DNA of 64,000 nucleotides from Acerihabitans arboris (GTDB lineage Bacteria > Pseudomonadota > Gammaproteobacteria > Enterobacterales > Enterobacteriaceae): contig NZ_WUBS01000019.1 in the NCBI RefSeq assembly GCF_010131535.1, positions 62,001 to 126,000 of the forward strand, read 5' to 3'. Within the stretch, counting starts at the first letter, position 1, and each line of letters starts with the position of its first letter. Under the pieces are notes generated by a model, which did no database searches, was not told the DNA's origin, and saw nothing but the letters and a program-made list of their open reading frames with translations. Below, one piece after another: positions 10,646 to 19,321 of this stretch. Made by a program: the position numbers and the translations under genes.

Positions 10646-10820
10646 CCCCTTTTTGTGATTAATCGCCTACTATCATGATTTTTGTTTAAAGAGGCGTTTT
10701 TTTGCCTGTTTTATAATCAAAACAGGCGGTTGTTTTTGCAATAATACATTTATCTATTGAACCGCCTTTGCTATCGTTCGCCGTTGATACTTAGGCAAAT
10801 GGAACCGGCATGAGAACTTT

Positions 10821-11978
10821 ATGAACAAACAATGGGCACACTATCTTTTCATTGGCCTGATTCTCGCCATTCTGGCCGGATGTTCGTCGCGGCCCACCGA
10901 TCGCGGACAACAATATAAAGATGGTCTTCTTACCCAGCCGTTCGGGCTGGTGAATGAACCCAATGCCAAGGGCCGGCCGGTCAACGCCAAGGATTACGCC
11001 GATCAGGTAACCGAAACGCAATATGCCGCGGCGGGACTCTACGGCCGCAACAGCGGCAATTTCAACGCCGTCAAGCGCTGGGCCATGGCGGGAGCCGATA
11101 CCCGGCAGCTTAGCCAGTTCGGTATCAAGGCCTACCAGATGGAAGGGGTGGATAATTACGGCAACGTGCAGTTCACCGGCTATTATACCCCGGTGATAGA
11201 GGCCCGCTACACCCGCCAGGGCGAGTTCCAGTATCCGCTGTACCGCATGCCGCCCCGGGGCAAGAACCGTCTGCCCGATCGGGCGGCCATCAACGCCGGC
11301 GCCCTTGAGGGCCGCAACCTGGCCATCGGCTACAGCAATTCGCTGATGGATAATTTCATGATGGAAGTCCAGGGCAGCGGCTATGTCGATTACGGCGACG
11401 GCAGGCCGATGACCTTCTTTGGCTACGGCGGCAAAAACGGTCATCCCTATCGCAGCATTGGTAAAATACTTATCGATCGGGGCGACGTGGCGCGCGAGGA
11501 TATGTCGATGCAGGCGATCCGGCAGTGGGCTTCCGGCCACAGCGAGGCGCAGGTACGCGAACTGCTCGAGGAGAATCCATCTTATGTATTCTTCAAACCG
11601 GTGCCTTTTGCGCCGGTAAAAGGCGCCAGCGCCGTGCCGTTGGTGGCCAAGGCGTCGGTGGCGTCGGACCGCTCGCTGATACCGGCCGGCACCACTCTGC
11701 TGGCGGAAGTGCCGCTGCTGGACAACGCCGGTAAATTTACCGGCAAATATGAGATGCGCCTGATGGTGGCCCTGGACGTGGGCGGCGCCATTAAAGGACA
11801 GCATTTTGATATCTACCAGGGCATCGGTCCCGATGCCGGCCATGCGGCGGGTTATTACAACCACTATGGCCGGGTCTGGGTACTGAAAGGGATGCAGGAC
11901 AACGGCCCGTTAATCGCGGGCAGCGGCATGACAACCCAAACCGGTACCGGGCAGGTGCAGGTGACCTACGACAATTAG
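10821..11978 (+). CDS. mltA: Membrane-bound lytic murein transglycosylase A
   Basis: MltA is an outer-membrane lipoprotein that cleaves the MurNAc-GlcNAc bond with formation of 1,6-anhydro-MurNAc. The 385-residue product has a lipoprotein signal ending in the lipobox LAGC (Cys21) and a post-Cys SSRPTDRGQQ segment. The MltA barrel includes FTGYYTPVIEAR and VQGSGYVDYGDG, and the 3D domain has DVGGAIKGQHFDIYQG, which contains the conserved aspartate. The protein is about 20 residues longer than E. coli MltA because of a Gly/Thr/Gln-rich tail after WVLK. The start is an ATG at 10821 with only a weak ribosome-binding site. Confidence 0.96.
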   Translation: MNKQWAHYLFIGLILAILAGCSSRPTDRGQQYKDGLLTQPFGLVNEPNAKGRPVNAKDYADQVTETQYAAAGLYGRNSGNFNAVKRWAMAGADTRQLSQFGIKAYQMEGVDNYGNVQFTGYYTPVIEARYTRQGEFQYPLYRMPPRGKNRLPDRAAINAGALEGRNLAIGYSNSLMDNFMMEVQGSGYVDYGDGRPMTFFGYGGKNGHPYRSIGKILIDRGDVAREDMSMQAIRQWASGHSEAQVRELLEENPSYVFFKPVPFAPVKGASAVPLVAKASVASDRSLIPAGTTLLAEVPLLDNAGKFTGKYEMRLMVALDVGGAIKGQHFDIYQGIGPDAGHAAGYYNHYGRVWVLKGMQDNGPLIAGSGMTTQTGTGQVQVTYDN

Positions 11979-12010
11979 TGGATGTTGGCGAATTCAACAA
12001 GGTTAGCAAG

Positions 12011-12886
12011 ATGAACGGGCATTATTCAGACGCATACCTGCAGCGTTTCGGCGGCACCGCCCGGTTATACGGCCGGCAGGCGCTTGAGGTGTTTTATCGT
12101 GCCCATATTTGCGTGATAGGCATCGGCGGGGTGGGATCGTGGGCGGCGGAGGCGCTGGCGCGCACCGGCATCGGCGCCATAACGCTTATTGATATGGATG
12201 ATGTCTGCGTCACCAACACCAACCGCCAGATCCACGCGCTGCGCGAGCAGGTGGGTCAGCCGAAAACCGAGGTGATGGCCGCGCGCATCGCCTCGATCAA
12301 TCCGGAGTGCGTGGTGACCTGCGTGGATGATTTTATCAATGCCGATAACGTCGCGGCCCTGCTGGATCGCGGTTTCGATTACGTCATCGACGCCATCGAC
12401 AGCGTGCGGCCGAAAGCGGCGTTGCTCTCGTATTGCCGACGCTACAAGATACCGGTGGTGACCGTCGGCGGCGCCGGCGGTCAAATCGATCCTACCCGCA
12501 TCGCGGTGGCCGATCTGGCGAAAACCATTCAGGACCCGCTGGCGGCAAAATTGCGCGAGCGGCTAAAGCATGATTTTAACGTGGTAAAAAACAGTAAGGG
12601 CAAATTAGGGATCGACTGCGTTTATTCCACCGAACATTTGGTTTACCCGCAGCCGGACGGGTCGGTCTGCGCGTCGCCTTCCACCGCTGAAGGACCTAAG
12701 CGCATGGATTGCGCCTCGGGATTCGGCGCGGCGACCATGGTCACCGCCAGCTTCGGTTTTATCGCCGTATCCCACGCGCTGAAAAAGATGCTCGCCAGGG
12801 CGGCCCGGCAGGGCGCCCCGCCAGCCCGGCGCGATCCCGCCAGCGCCGACGACGCGCTAACGGCGTTAAACGCCGCGCGTGATTAG
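12011..12886 (+). CDS. tcdA: tRNA threonylcarbamoyladenosine dehydratase
   Basis: TcdA (formerly CsdL/YgdL) is an E1-like ATP-dependent enzyme that cyclises t6A37 of ANN-decoding tRNAs to ct6A. The nucleotide-binding loop GIGGVGSWAAEALART starts at residue 37, and DMDDVCVTNTNRQ and CRRYKIPVVTVGGAGGQ follow in the ThiF-like fold. The frame is open from 11978, but I choose the ATG at 12011 (MNGHYSDAYLQRFGG). The homologous E. coli protein starts just before QRFGGTARLYG, and AAGG lies at a good distance. The C-terminal tail after KKMLARAARQG is about 20 residues longer than in E. coli. It lies close to the csd genes but is convergent with csdE here. Confidence 0.95.
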   Translation: MNGHYSDAYLQRFGGTARLYGRQALEVFYRAHICVIGIGGVGSWAAEALARTGIGAITLIDMDDVCVTNTNRQIHALREQVGQPKTEVMAARIASINPECVVTCVDDFINADNVAALLDRGFDYVIDAIDSVRPKAALLSYCRRYKIPVVTVGGAGGQIDPTRIAVADLAKTIQDPLAAKLRERLKHDFNVVKNSKGKLGIDCVYSTEHLVYPQPDGSVCASPSTAEGPKRMDCASGFGAATMVTASFGFIAVSHALKKMLARAARQGAPPARRDPASADDALTALNAARD

Positions 12887-13012
12887 CGGCATGCGCTGTT
12901 GGCCGGCGAAATGGCGGGCGCAAGCGGCAGGTGAAAGCTGCGGCGTAAGCTGCCGCGCAAGCACAGGAAGACAGCCTCTGAGCTCGGGCGCATAGGTGCC
13001 CGGCCCCCGGTT

Positions 13013-13465
13013 TCATTCAGCGTTGGATGCCGCGACAATAGCGTTAATCCGTCCGGCAATCGCCGCCAGCCCGCTGGCGCGGCTGACGCTGAGTTCGGCG
13101 CGCAGCCCCAGATCGTCGAACGGCGCCAGTGGATCCCGCAGATATAATTGTTGCGGGGTTTTGCCTTCGACACCGGCCAGTACGATGGCCAGCAGCCCCT
13201 TGACGATGCGCCCGTCGCTGTCGGCAAAAAAATGCAGCGTGCCGTCGCTTAGCCTTTGATAACCGAGCCAGACCCGGTTCTCGCAGCCGGTCAACAACGA
13301 TTCCGGCGTTTTCAGCGCTTCCGGCAGCGCCGGCAGCGCCTTGGCCAGCATGATTATCTGCCGCAGGCGATCTTCCCACTGCCGGCAGCCGGCAAAGCGC
13401 CGCGCTAATTCCCGCATATCGAGCTCACGACCGAAGGGATGGTCGCCGGTTAATGTTTCTGTCAT
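13013..13465 (-). CDS. csdE: Sulfur acceptor protein CsdE
   Basis: CsdE is a SufE-family protein that takes the persulfide from the cysteine desulfurase CsdA and passes it on, in E. coli in connection with TcdA. The active cysteine is Cys61 in GCENRVWLGY. The SufE core (FFADSDGRIVKGLLAIVLAGVEGKT, DDLGLRAELSVSRASGL) is intact. I choose the ATG at 13465 (MTETLTGDHPFG, 150 residues) because GGATGG precedes it by 5 bases and the length fits. An upstream TTG at 13489 overlapping the csdA stop is possible but less likely. It follows csdA in the same direction, so the two are one operon. Confidence 0.95.
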   Translation of the reverse strand: MTETLTGDHPFGRELDMRELARRFAGCRQWEDRLRQIIMLAKALPALPEALKTPESLLTGCENRVWLGYQRLSDGTLHFFADSDGRIVKGLLAIVLAGVEGKTPQQLYLRDPLAPFDDLGLRAELSVSRASGLAAIAGRINAIVAASNAE

Positions 13466-13485
13466 CAATCCATCCAAATCAGGAG

Positions 13486-14691
13486 TCAATCCCGCAGCAG
13501 GGATAAGGCTTTTTCAACCGCCGCCACCAGCCGGTCGACATCCTGGCGGGTATTATAGGGCGCAAAAGAGGCGCGCAGGGTGCCGGATACGCCCAATGCC
13601 GCCATCAGCGGCTGGGCGCAATGCTGCCCGGCGCGCAGGGATATGCCGTCCTGCGCCAGGATCATGGCGATATCCTGATGGTGAATGCCGCTAAATATAA
13701 AGGATAACAGGCTGGACCCCGGCGCGTGAAACGCGCGAAACCCCGGCAGCGCCGACAGGCGCTCCGCCGCCAGCCGGGCCAGCCCCGCGCTGTAACGCTC
13801 CGCCGCGCCCAGGTCTTGCGTGCGCAGCCAGTCCAGGGCGGCGCTTAACCCCAGTACCCCGGCGATATTGGGCGTGCCGGCCTCAAAGCGCATCGGTACC
13901 GCCTGGGGAAGGAAGCCGTCGAAACCAGCCCCGGTCAGCATCTTGCCGCCTCCCTGCCAGGGCGGCATCTGTTCGAGCAGCGCCGGTTTGCCGTAGAGCA
14001 CGCCGATACCGGTCGGGCCATAGAGTTTATGGCCGGAAAAGGCGTAGAAATCAATATCCGCGTCCTGCACATCCATGGGGCGGTGCACCGCGCCCTGCGC
14101 GCCGTCCAGCATGATTGCCGCCTGCGGGTAGCGACGGATCCTGGCTATGACGGCGGCCAGATCCGGACAGCCGCCGGTGACGTTCGACATCTGGGTTAAC
14201 GCCACGATGCGCGTGTTGCCGTTCATCAATCTTTCCAACTGCGCCAGGTCCGGCAACAGATCGTCCCCGAGCGGCCACCTGATCACCCGGGCGCCGGTTT
14301 GCTGCGCCGCCATCAGCCAGGGAACCAGGTTGGCATGGTGCTCGGCTTCGCTGACCAGGATTTCGTCTCCCGGCCGCAGGCGGGGCCGGGCATAGCTTTG
14401 CGCCACCAGGTTAATCGCCTCGGTGGTGCCCCGGGTCCAGACGATGGCGGCGGCCGGGGCATTTATCCAGACGGCCGTGTCGATCCGTGCCTGTTCATAA
14501 CGGGCGGTCAGCGAGATGGCGCCGGGGTATTGGCCGCGGTGGACATTGCCGGTGCCATGGCGATAAAAGGCGTCGGTGGCATCGATGACCGCGTTGGGCT
14601 TGAGAGCGGTGGCGGCGCTGTCCAGATAAACCCAGTCGTTATTTAGCGCCGGGAAATGACGCCGGAAAGCGGCGCAGTCAAATTCGGTCAT
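13486..14691 (-). CDS. csdA: Cysteine desulfurase CsdA
   Basis: CsdA is a PLP-dependent cysteine desulfurase (class V aminotransferase fold) that releases sulfur from cysteine as a persulfide. The PLP lysine is Lys222 in FSGHKLYGPTG and the persulfide cysteine is Cys358 in GQHCAQPL. Both are at the numbers I remember for E. coli CsdA. The N-terminus (YLDSAATALKP) is canonical. The start is placed at 14691 with GAGGGG five bases upstream, giving 401 residues; an ATG at 14703 is in frame but lacks this support. It is co-transcribed with csdE. Confidence 0.97.
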   Translation of the reverse strand: MTEFDCAAFRRHFPALNNDWVYLDSAATALKPNAVIDATDAFYRHGTGNVHRGQYPGAISLTARYEQARIDTAVWINAPAAAIVWTRGTTEAINLVAQSYARPRLRPGDEILVSEAEHHANLVPWLMAAQQTGARVIRWPLGDDLLPDLAQLERLMNGNTRIVALTQMSNVTGGCPDLAAVIARIRRYPQAAIMLDGAQGAVHRPMDVQDADIDFYAFSGHKLYGPTGIGVLYGKPALLEQMPPWQGGGKMLTGAGFDGFLPQAVPMRFEAGTPNIAGVLGLSAALDWLRTQDLGAAERYSAGLARLAAERLSALPGFRAFHAPGSSLLSFIFSGIHHQDIAMILAQDGISLRAGQHCAQPLMAALGVSGTLRASFAPYNTRQDVDRLVAAVEKALSLLRD

Positions 14692-14906
14692 GGATCCCCT
14701 CATATACTCTGTTTAACGAAATACCGTTACAGACTTATCCTATTATCGCCGTGTTAAGGGGATAAGTAACAGGATTTACTGCCATTTTGTGGAAAAAACG
14801 GGAATGCTTGTTAAGCTAACTAGCATTAGGCAGGAAAAATACCTGCTTCCCCGCAAGCCCAATATAAAAATTCAATCTGCAAGTTTATATCTGCAAGGAG
14901 TCAAAA

Positions 14907-15128
14907 ATGAAGAAAACAGCCGCAGTGATATCCGCCTTTCTGATTGCCCTGACATTGAGCGCATGCTCAAGTAATTATGTTTTGCATACCAACGACGGGC
15001 GGACCATCATGACTTCCGGAAAACCGAAGGTCGATGATGAAACCGGCATGATCGGCTATAAAGACGCGAACGGAACCGAACAGCAGATCAACCGTTCCGA
15101 TGTAAAAGAAATGATGGAAGCGCAATAA
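14907..15128 (+). CDS. ygdI: Small YgdI/YgdR-family lipoprotein
   Basis: This 73-residue lipoprotein has a signal peptide and the lipobox LSAC (Cys20), followed by SSNYVLHTNDGRTIMTSGKPK and a small SH3-like DUF903 domain. The function is unknown. AAGGAG lies just upstream of the ATG. The position next to gcvB/gcvA matches ygdI in E. coli, and the naming relies partly on that. Its convergent neighbour is the gcvB terminator, whose hairpin may also end this transcript. Confidence 0.9.
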   Translation: MKKTAAVISAFLIALTLSACSSNYVLHTNDGRTIMTSGKPKVDDETGMIGYKDANGTEQQINRSDVKEMMEAQ

Positions 15129-15150
15129 ACGCCCCAGTTATTTAAACGCA

Positions 15151-15393
15151 TAAAAAAGCACCGCTTTACGCGGTGCTGCATATTTCGCTTTTTGGACAGA
15201 CAGAGAAATGTTCAGTAAGGCTGAAAAAGTACAGCTGCAGCGCCTCTGTTTCAAATAACCGCATCAGGCTACCGCAAAAAGCTACAGACCTTAAGACAAG
15301 GTCAAAATTGGCAAACACAACATCACACCACAGGCCAAAAGCACGTCTGAATCGCAAAATCCAAACCCGCTTTTCGTTCCGGCCCGCGCGCGA
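15151..15393 (-). ncRNA. gcvB: GcvB small regulatory RNA
   Basis: GcvB is an Hfq-dependent sRNA that represses many amino-acid and peptide transport mRNAs through a G/U-rich R1 seed. On the minus strand the 5' region contains GCCGGAACGAAAAG (15383-15370), identical to my memory of the E. coli 5' end. An R1-like stretch TGATGTTGTGTTTGC lies around 15335-15310. The 3' end is a GCACCGC/GCGGTGC hairpin (15176-15158) followed by a T run, the E. coli terminator with a changed loop. It is divergent from gcvA as expected. The length of about 243 bases is longer than the roughly 205 of E. coli, and the middle differs. The ends are estimates. Confidence 0.92.
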
Positions 15394-15400
15394 GAGCATT

Positions 15401-15429
15401 ACTATAGGTATTTGCTGGTGCATCCACAA
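15401..15429 (-). promoter_or_regulatory. gcvB promoter (divergent from gcvA)
   Basis: On the minus strand TTGTGG (15429-15424) and TATAGT (15406-15401) are separated by 17 bp and place transcription start near 15393. A TATAAT on the plus strand at 15439-15444 could be the gcvA -10 element, so the two promoters would be back to back. GcvA is known to bind between these genes in E. coli; no specific GcvA site was resolved here. Confidence 0.7.
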
Positions 15430-15522
15430 CGGACAAATTATAATGCCTCGGATAAAAAAAACTAATAGGTTAAGCATTCGTGCTCATCTTGCCCTCCATC
15501 GGTAGAGAAAAGTGTCCTGCTC

Positions 15523-16461
15523 ATGTCTAAACGCTTACCGCCGCTGAATGCCCTACGGGTGTTCGATGCGGCCGCACGTCATCTAAGCTTTACCAAGGCG
15601 GCCGAGGAGCTGTTTGTTACCCAGGCAGCCGTCAGCCACCAGATTAAATCCCTGGAAGATTTCCTTGGGCTAAAACTGTTTCGCCGTCGCAACCGATCCC
15701 TGCTGCTAACCGAAGAGGGACAGAGCTACTATCTGGATATCAAGGAAATTTTCTCGTCCCTCGTCGACGCCACGCGCCGGCTGCAGTCACGCAGCGCCAA
15801 GGGCGCGTTAACCGTCAGCCTGTTGCCCAGTTTCGCCATCCAGTGGCTGGTGCCGCGTTTATCCAGTTTTAACTCCGCATGGCCGGGTATTGACGTACTG
15901 ATCCAGGCGGTAGATCGTGAAGAGGATAAACTGGCCGATGACGTTGACGTCGGCATCTTTTACGGGCGCGGCAACTGGCCCGGCCTGCGGGTGGAAAAAC
16001 TCTATGCGGAGTATTTATTGCCGGTCTGCGCGCCCGCGCTGCTGAGTGGGGCGCATCCGCTGAAGACACCGGAGGATTTAGCTCATCATACCCTGTTGCA
16101 TGACGCGTCGCGCCGGGATTGGCAGGCATATACCCGGCAGTTGGGTTTGAATCATATCAATGTGCAGCAGGGACCGATTTTCAGCCACAGCGCCATGGTT
16201 TTGCAGGCGGCTATCCATGGGCAGGGCGTCGCGTTAGCCAATAATGTCATGGCGCAGACGGAAATCGAAGCGGGCAGGCTGGCCTGTCCGTTTAATGATG
16301 TATTGGTGAGTAAAAACGCTTTTTATCTGGTTTGTCATGACAGCCAGGCGGAAGTGGGTAAAATAGCCGCCTTTCGGCAATGGATCATCGGGCGCGCGGC
16401 CAGCGAGCAAGAGAAATTCCGTTTCCGTTATAATAACGGTCATACGGTTGAATCCGAATAA
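15523..16461 (+). CDS. gcvA: LysR-family glycine cleavage regulator GcvA
   Basis: GcvA activates the glycine cleavage operon with glycine and represses it with purines through GcvR; it also activates gcvB. The N-terminal winged helix-turn-helix (LNALRVFDAAARHLSFTKAAEELFVTQAAVSHQIKSLE, about residues 8-45) is followed by the LysR substrate domain. The product is 312 residues, a few longer than in E. coli at the C-terminus. The start is an ATG at 15523. It is divergent from gcvB. Confidence 0.96.
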   Translation: MSKRLPPLNALRVFDAAARHLSFTKAAEELFVTQAAVSHQIKSLEDFLGLKLFRRRNRSLLLTEEGQSYYLDIKEIFSSLVDATRRLQSRSAKGALTVSLLPSFAIQWLVPRLSSFNSAWPGIDVLIQAVDREEDKLADDVDVGIFYGRGNWPGLRVEKLYAEYLLPVCAPALLSGAHPLKTPEDLAHHTLLHDASRRDWQAYTRQLGLNHINVQQGPIFSHSAMVLQAAIHGQGVALANNVMAQTEIEAGRLACPFNDVLVSKNAFYLVCHDSQAEVGKIAAFRQWIIGRAASEQEKFRFRYNNGHTVESE

Positions 16462-16498
16462 CTATCACAATAACAACGTCATAATCAGGATTAACAAG

Positions 16499-16894
16499 AT
16501 GCGTAGTCGCGCTATGTTGGTATTTGCCGCCGTCAGTGGTTTAATCTATGTCGCCCTCGGCGCTTTCGGCGCCCATCTCCTTAGCCAGACGCTGGGCGAG
16601 CTGGAGCTGGCCTGGCTGAAAACCGGCCTGGAATATCAAGGATTTCACACCCTGGCCGTGATGGCGCTGGCGGTCGCCATGCAGCGTAACGCCAGCGTAT
16701 GGTTTTACTGGAGCGGGGCGCTGCTCGCCATCGGCATCGTTTTGTTCAGCGGCAGCCTCTACTGCCTGGCGCTTTCGCATTTACGCCTGTGGGTCTATAT
16801 CACGCCGATAGGCGGAGCCTGCTTTCTGGCGGGATGGATTTTAATGTTAATTGGCGCATTGCGTCTGAAAAAGAAGGCCGATCGCCGTGAATAA
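16499..16894 (+). CDS. ygdD: DUF423 inner-membrane protein YgdD
   Basis: This 131-residue hydrophobic protein of the DUF423/UPF0382 family has four likely membrane segments ([75 protein letters not shown]). The function is unknown. I use the ATG at 16499 (MRSRAML) with AGGA eight bases upstream. An upstream in-frame ATG inside the end of gcvA would add an Asn-rich leader not seen in the family. It lies directly between gcvA and rlmM and overlaps rlmM by 8 bases. Confidence 0.94.
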   Translation: MRSRAMLVFAAVSGLIYVALGAFGAHLLSQTLGELELAWLKTGLEYQGFHTLAVMALAVAMQRNASVWFYWSGALLAIGIVLFSGSLYCLALSHLRLWVYITPIGGACFLAGWILMLIGALRLKKKADRRE

Positions 16895-17987
16895 AGTCAT
16901 TTTATATTGCCGACCAGGATTTGAAAAAGAGTGTGCGTCGGAGATTACCGAAAAAGCCGGCGCGCTGGAAATTTATGGTTTTGTGCGGGTCAAGGATAAC
17001 AGCGGCTACGTTATTTTCGAATGCTATCAGCATGAGGAAGCCGACCGCCTGATCCGCGAACTGCCGTTTTCCGACTTAATCTTTGCCCGGCAGATGCTGC
17101 TGACCGGGGAACTGCTGCGCGATTTGCCGATGGACGACCGCATCACGCCGATAGTCGGCATGCTGACCGGCGCGGTTAAAGGCGCCGGCGATTTGCGGGT
17201 GGAAGTGCCGGATACCAATGAAAGCAAAGAGCTGATGAAGTTCTGCCGTAAATTTACCGTGCCGCTGCGCGGAGCGCTGCGCGCGCAGAAAATTCTCGCC
17301 GTGCGCGAAGAACCGTTCCGTCCGGTTATCCACGTATTCTTTATTGCGCCCGGCTGCTGTTATGTCGGTTATTCCTATAGCAATAACAATTCGCCGTTTT
17401 ATATGGGTATCCCGCGCCTGAAGTTCCCGTCCGAGGCGCCCAGCCGTTCAACCCTGAAACTAGAGGAAGCCTTCCATGTCTTTATCCCCCGCGATGAATG
17501 GGATGAACGGTTGGGCAGCGGCATGTACGCGGTGGATTTGGGCGCCTGCCCCGGCGGCTGGACCTATCAACTGGTACAGCGCAGCATGATGGTGCACGCG
17601 GTGGACAACGGCACCATGGCCGAAAGCCTGATGGCGACAGGGCAGGTGATCCATCATCGCGAGGACGGATTCCGGTTCGAGCCGCCGCGCAACAACGTGT
17701 ACTGGTTGGTATGCGACATGGTGGAAAAACCGGCGCGGGTGGCGCAGCTGGCCGCCGATTGGGTGGTTAAGGGCTGGTGTCGCGAGGCCATCATCAACCT
17801 CAAGCTGCCGATGAAAAAACGCTATGAGGAAGTCAGCCAAAACCTGGCGCTGCTGCGGGACGCCCTGAAGGAAAACGATATTCACTCCGAGGTGCATGCC
17901 AAGCAGCTTTACCACGATCGCGAAGAAGTGACGGTGCATATCCGCCGGTTCTGGAGCGCGGTGCCGGGACGACGGGACGAACGCTAG
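16887..17987 (+). CDS. rlmM: 23S rRNA 2'-O-ribose C2498 methyltransferase
   Basis: RlmM methylates the 2'-hydroxyl of C2498 of 23S rRNA using SAM. The product is 366 residues, equal to E. coli. An N-terminal THUMP-like domain is followed by the Rossmann methyltransferase domain with [14 protein letters not shown] as the SAM loop. The K-D-K-E elements are carried in [15 protein letters not shown] and NLKLPMKK. The start is GTG at 16887, overlapping the end of ygdD by 8 bases, so translation is coupled. Confidence 0.97.
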   Translation: MNKVILYCRPGFEKECASEITEKAGALEIYGFVRVKDNSGYVIFECYQHEEADRLIRELPFSDLIFARQMLLTGELLRDLPMDDRITPIVGMLTGAVKGAGDLRVEVPDTNESKELMKFCRKFTVPLRGALRAQKILAVREEPFRPVIHVFFIAPGCCYVGYSYSNNNSPFYMGIPRLKFPSEAPSRSTLKLEEAFHVFIPRDEWDERLGSGMYAVDLGACPGGWTYQLVQRSMMVHAVDNGTMAESLMATGQVIHHREDGFRFEPPRNNVYWLVCDMVEKPARVAQLAADWVVKGWCREAIINLKLPMKKRYEEVSQNLALLRDALKENDIHSEVHAKQLYHDREEVTVHIRRFWSAVPGRRDER

Positions 17988-18472
17988 TCCTGGCCGCCGA
18001 TCGATATCATCATTATCGTTCGGCGGCAAAGCCGTTAAGGCTTTAACCCGCTATTTTGATCTATCCTTCCATACCCGCAGGATGCCGATAAATACTCTCT
18101 GATTATAAAATGTTTTAATGAATAATAAGGTGTTTCCAACGCTATTATTCTCTGGCTGCGCAATGCGGAGATTAATAACTGCCATTAATAGGTTAGTATT
18201 GTTATTTTTGTTAAATAATACATTCTGTCTGGATGGTATTATTCGACCTGAAAATGCCCTATTAATTATTATCGCGTTTTATAATGAACCGGTGAGTTAT
18301 CTTTTTTAATGGGTGGGTTTAATCACAAAGAACAATTGGGAACGGATGACCGTTGCGGCCCGTTTTAGCCCGTATACTATTTTCAGGCCTGATACGCTGG
18401 TACCAGCGAACCTTAATACATAATAAAGCGGGACTGTATTTCCACCGACCCACCGACGCTTGCCGGTGCGCA
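17988..18472. other. Non-coding gap between rlmM and xni
   Basis: No convincing gene is seen in these 485 bases between two convergent genes. Around 18100-18310 it is markedly AT-rich. A TATACT at 18372-18377 is followed by a perfect 14-bp palindrome CGCTGGTACCAGCG (18395-18408), but no clear -35 or downstream reading frame accompanies them. In E. coli this interval holds fuc and sda genes, as I remember, so it may be a deletion scar. Confidence 0.6.
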
Positions 18473-19231
18473 TCAACCGGCCGCGGGCAATCTTAATTGC
18501 TGCAAATTTCCAGCCAGGTGGATGCCGGTATCAAGCGTCGCCACCTGCTGGCAGATAAACGCCATTTCCCGCTGCTGCTCCAGCCGGGCGCGCCACTTGC
18601 CCACCTGATCCAACTGCTGGTACAGCGCGGTTAACGATCCGGCCTGGCCGATAAGCTGGGCGGCGGTTTTTGGACCGATGCCGGTGACGCCCGGGATTTT
18701 ACTGCCGCTGATGCCGGCCAGGCCCCAATAATCGGTAAGCTGCTGCGGCTGGACGCCGAAGGTGTTGGTCACAAACGGCAAATCCAGCCAGCGCTTCTGG
18801 AAGTAATCGCGAATTTGAATCGACGGCGACAACAGCTGGCAATATCCCTTGTCGGTGGAAACCAGCGTCACGCGATGGCCGGCAACGGCCACCTTGCGCG
18901 CCAGCGTCGCCGCGATATCGTCCGCCTCGTAGCCCGCCAACTGCCAGCTCGGCACCCCCGCCTGGGCAAAGGATTGCTTGATAACCGGCAGCAGGGCGTG
19001 CAGATCGTCGGGCATCGGTGAACGCCCGCCCTTATATCCCGGCAGGCGCTGATGGCGCCAGCTGTCGTGGCGCTCGTCGTCGTCAAATACCGCCACCGCG
19101 TGGGTCGGTTCGCTGTGCATGAGCAATTGGTGCAACGCATGGCCGCAGGCGGGAGCGCATGACGCGCCCTGCACCGCGTGGATGCGGCGAATCAGGTTTA
19201 ACGCATCGACAATCAATAAGTGAACCGACAT
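18473..19231 (-). CDS. xni: Flap endonuclease Xni (ExoIX)
   Basis: Xni is a single-domain homologue of the Pol I 5'-3' nuclease that acts on DNA flaps. The product is 252 residues, as expected. Conserved features are VDALNLIRR at the N-terminus, [16 protein letters not shown] (acidic metal site), STDKGYCQL, the SRxx-like YFQKRWLD segment, and the helix-hairpin-helix [21 protein letters not shown] that binds DNA with potassium. The gene is transcribed toward rlmM and lies downstream of ppnN with a 90-bp gap. Confidence 0.96.
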   Translation of the reverse strand: MSVHLLIVDALNLIRRIHAVQGASCAPACGHALHQLLMHSEPTHAVAVFDDDERHDSWRHQRLPGYKGGRSPMPDDLHALLPVIKQSFAQAGVPSWQLAGYEADDIAATLARKVAVAGHRVTLVSTDKGYCQLLSPSIQIRDYFQKRWLDLPFVTNTFGVQPQQLTDYWGLAGISGSKIPGVTGIGPKTAAQLIGQAGSLTALYQQLDQVGKWRARLEQQREMAFICQQVATLDTGIHLAGNLQQLRLPAAG

Positions 19232-19321
19232 GGCATACCGTCCTGATAATTTACCGGCGCGGCGGCGGGGCCTGCGCCGGCAAGCCGTGGTGCTGCCCGT
19301 GCCGGGTGGTGGGACGCGGGA

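Noticed and set aside
18118-18309. 63-codon frame in the rlmM-xni gap
   Set aside because: AT-rich chance frame, no ribosome-binding site and no similarity recognised.
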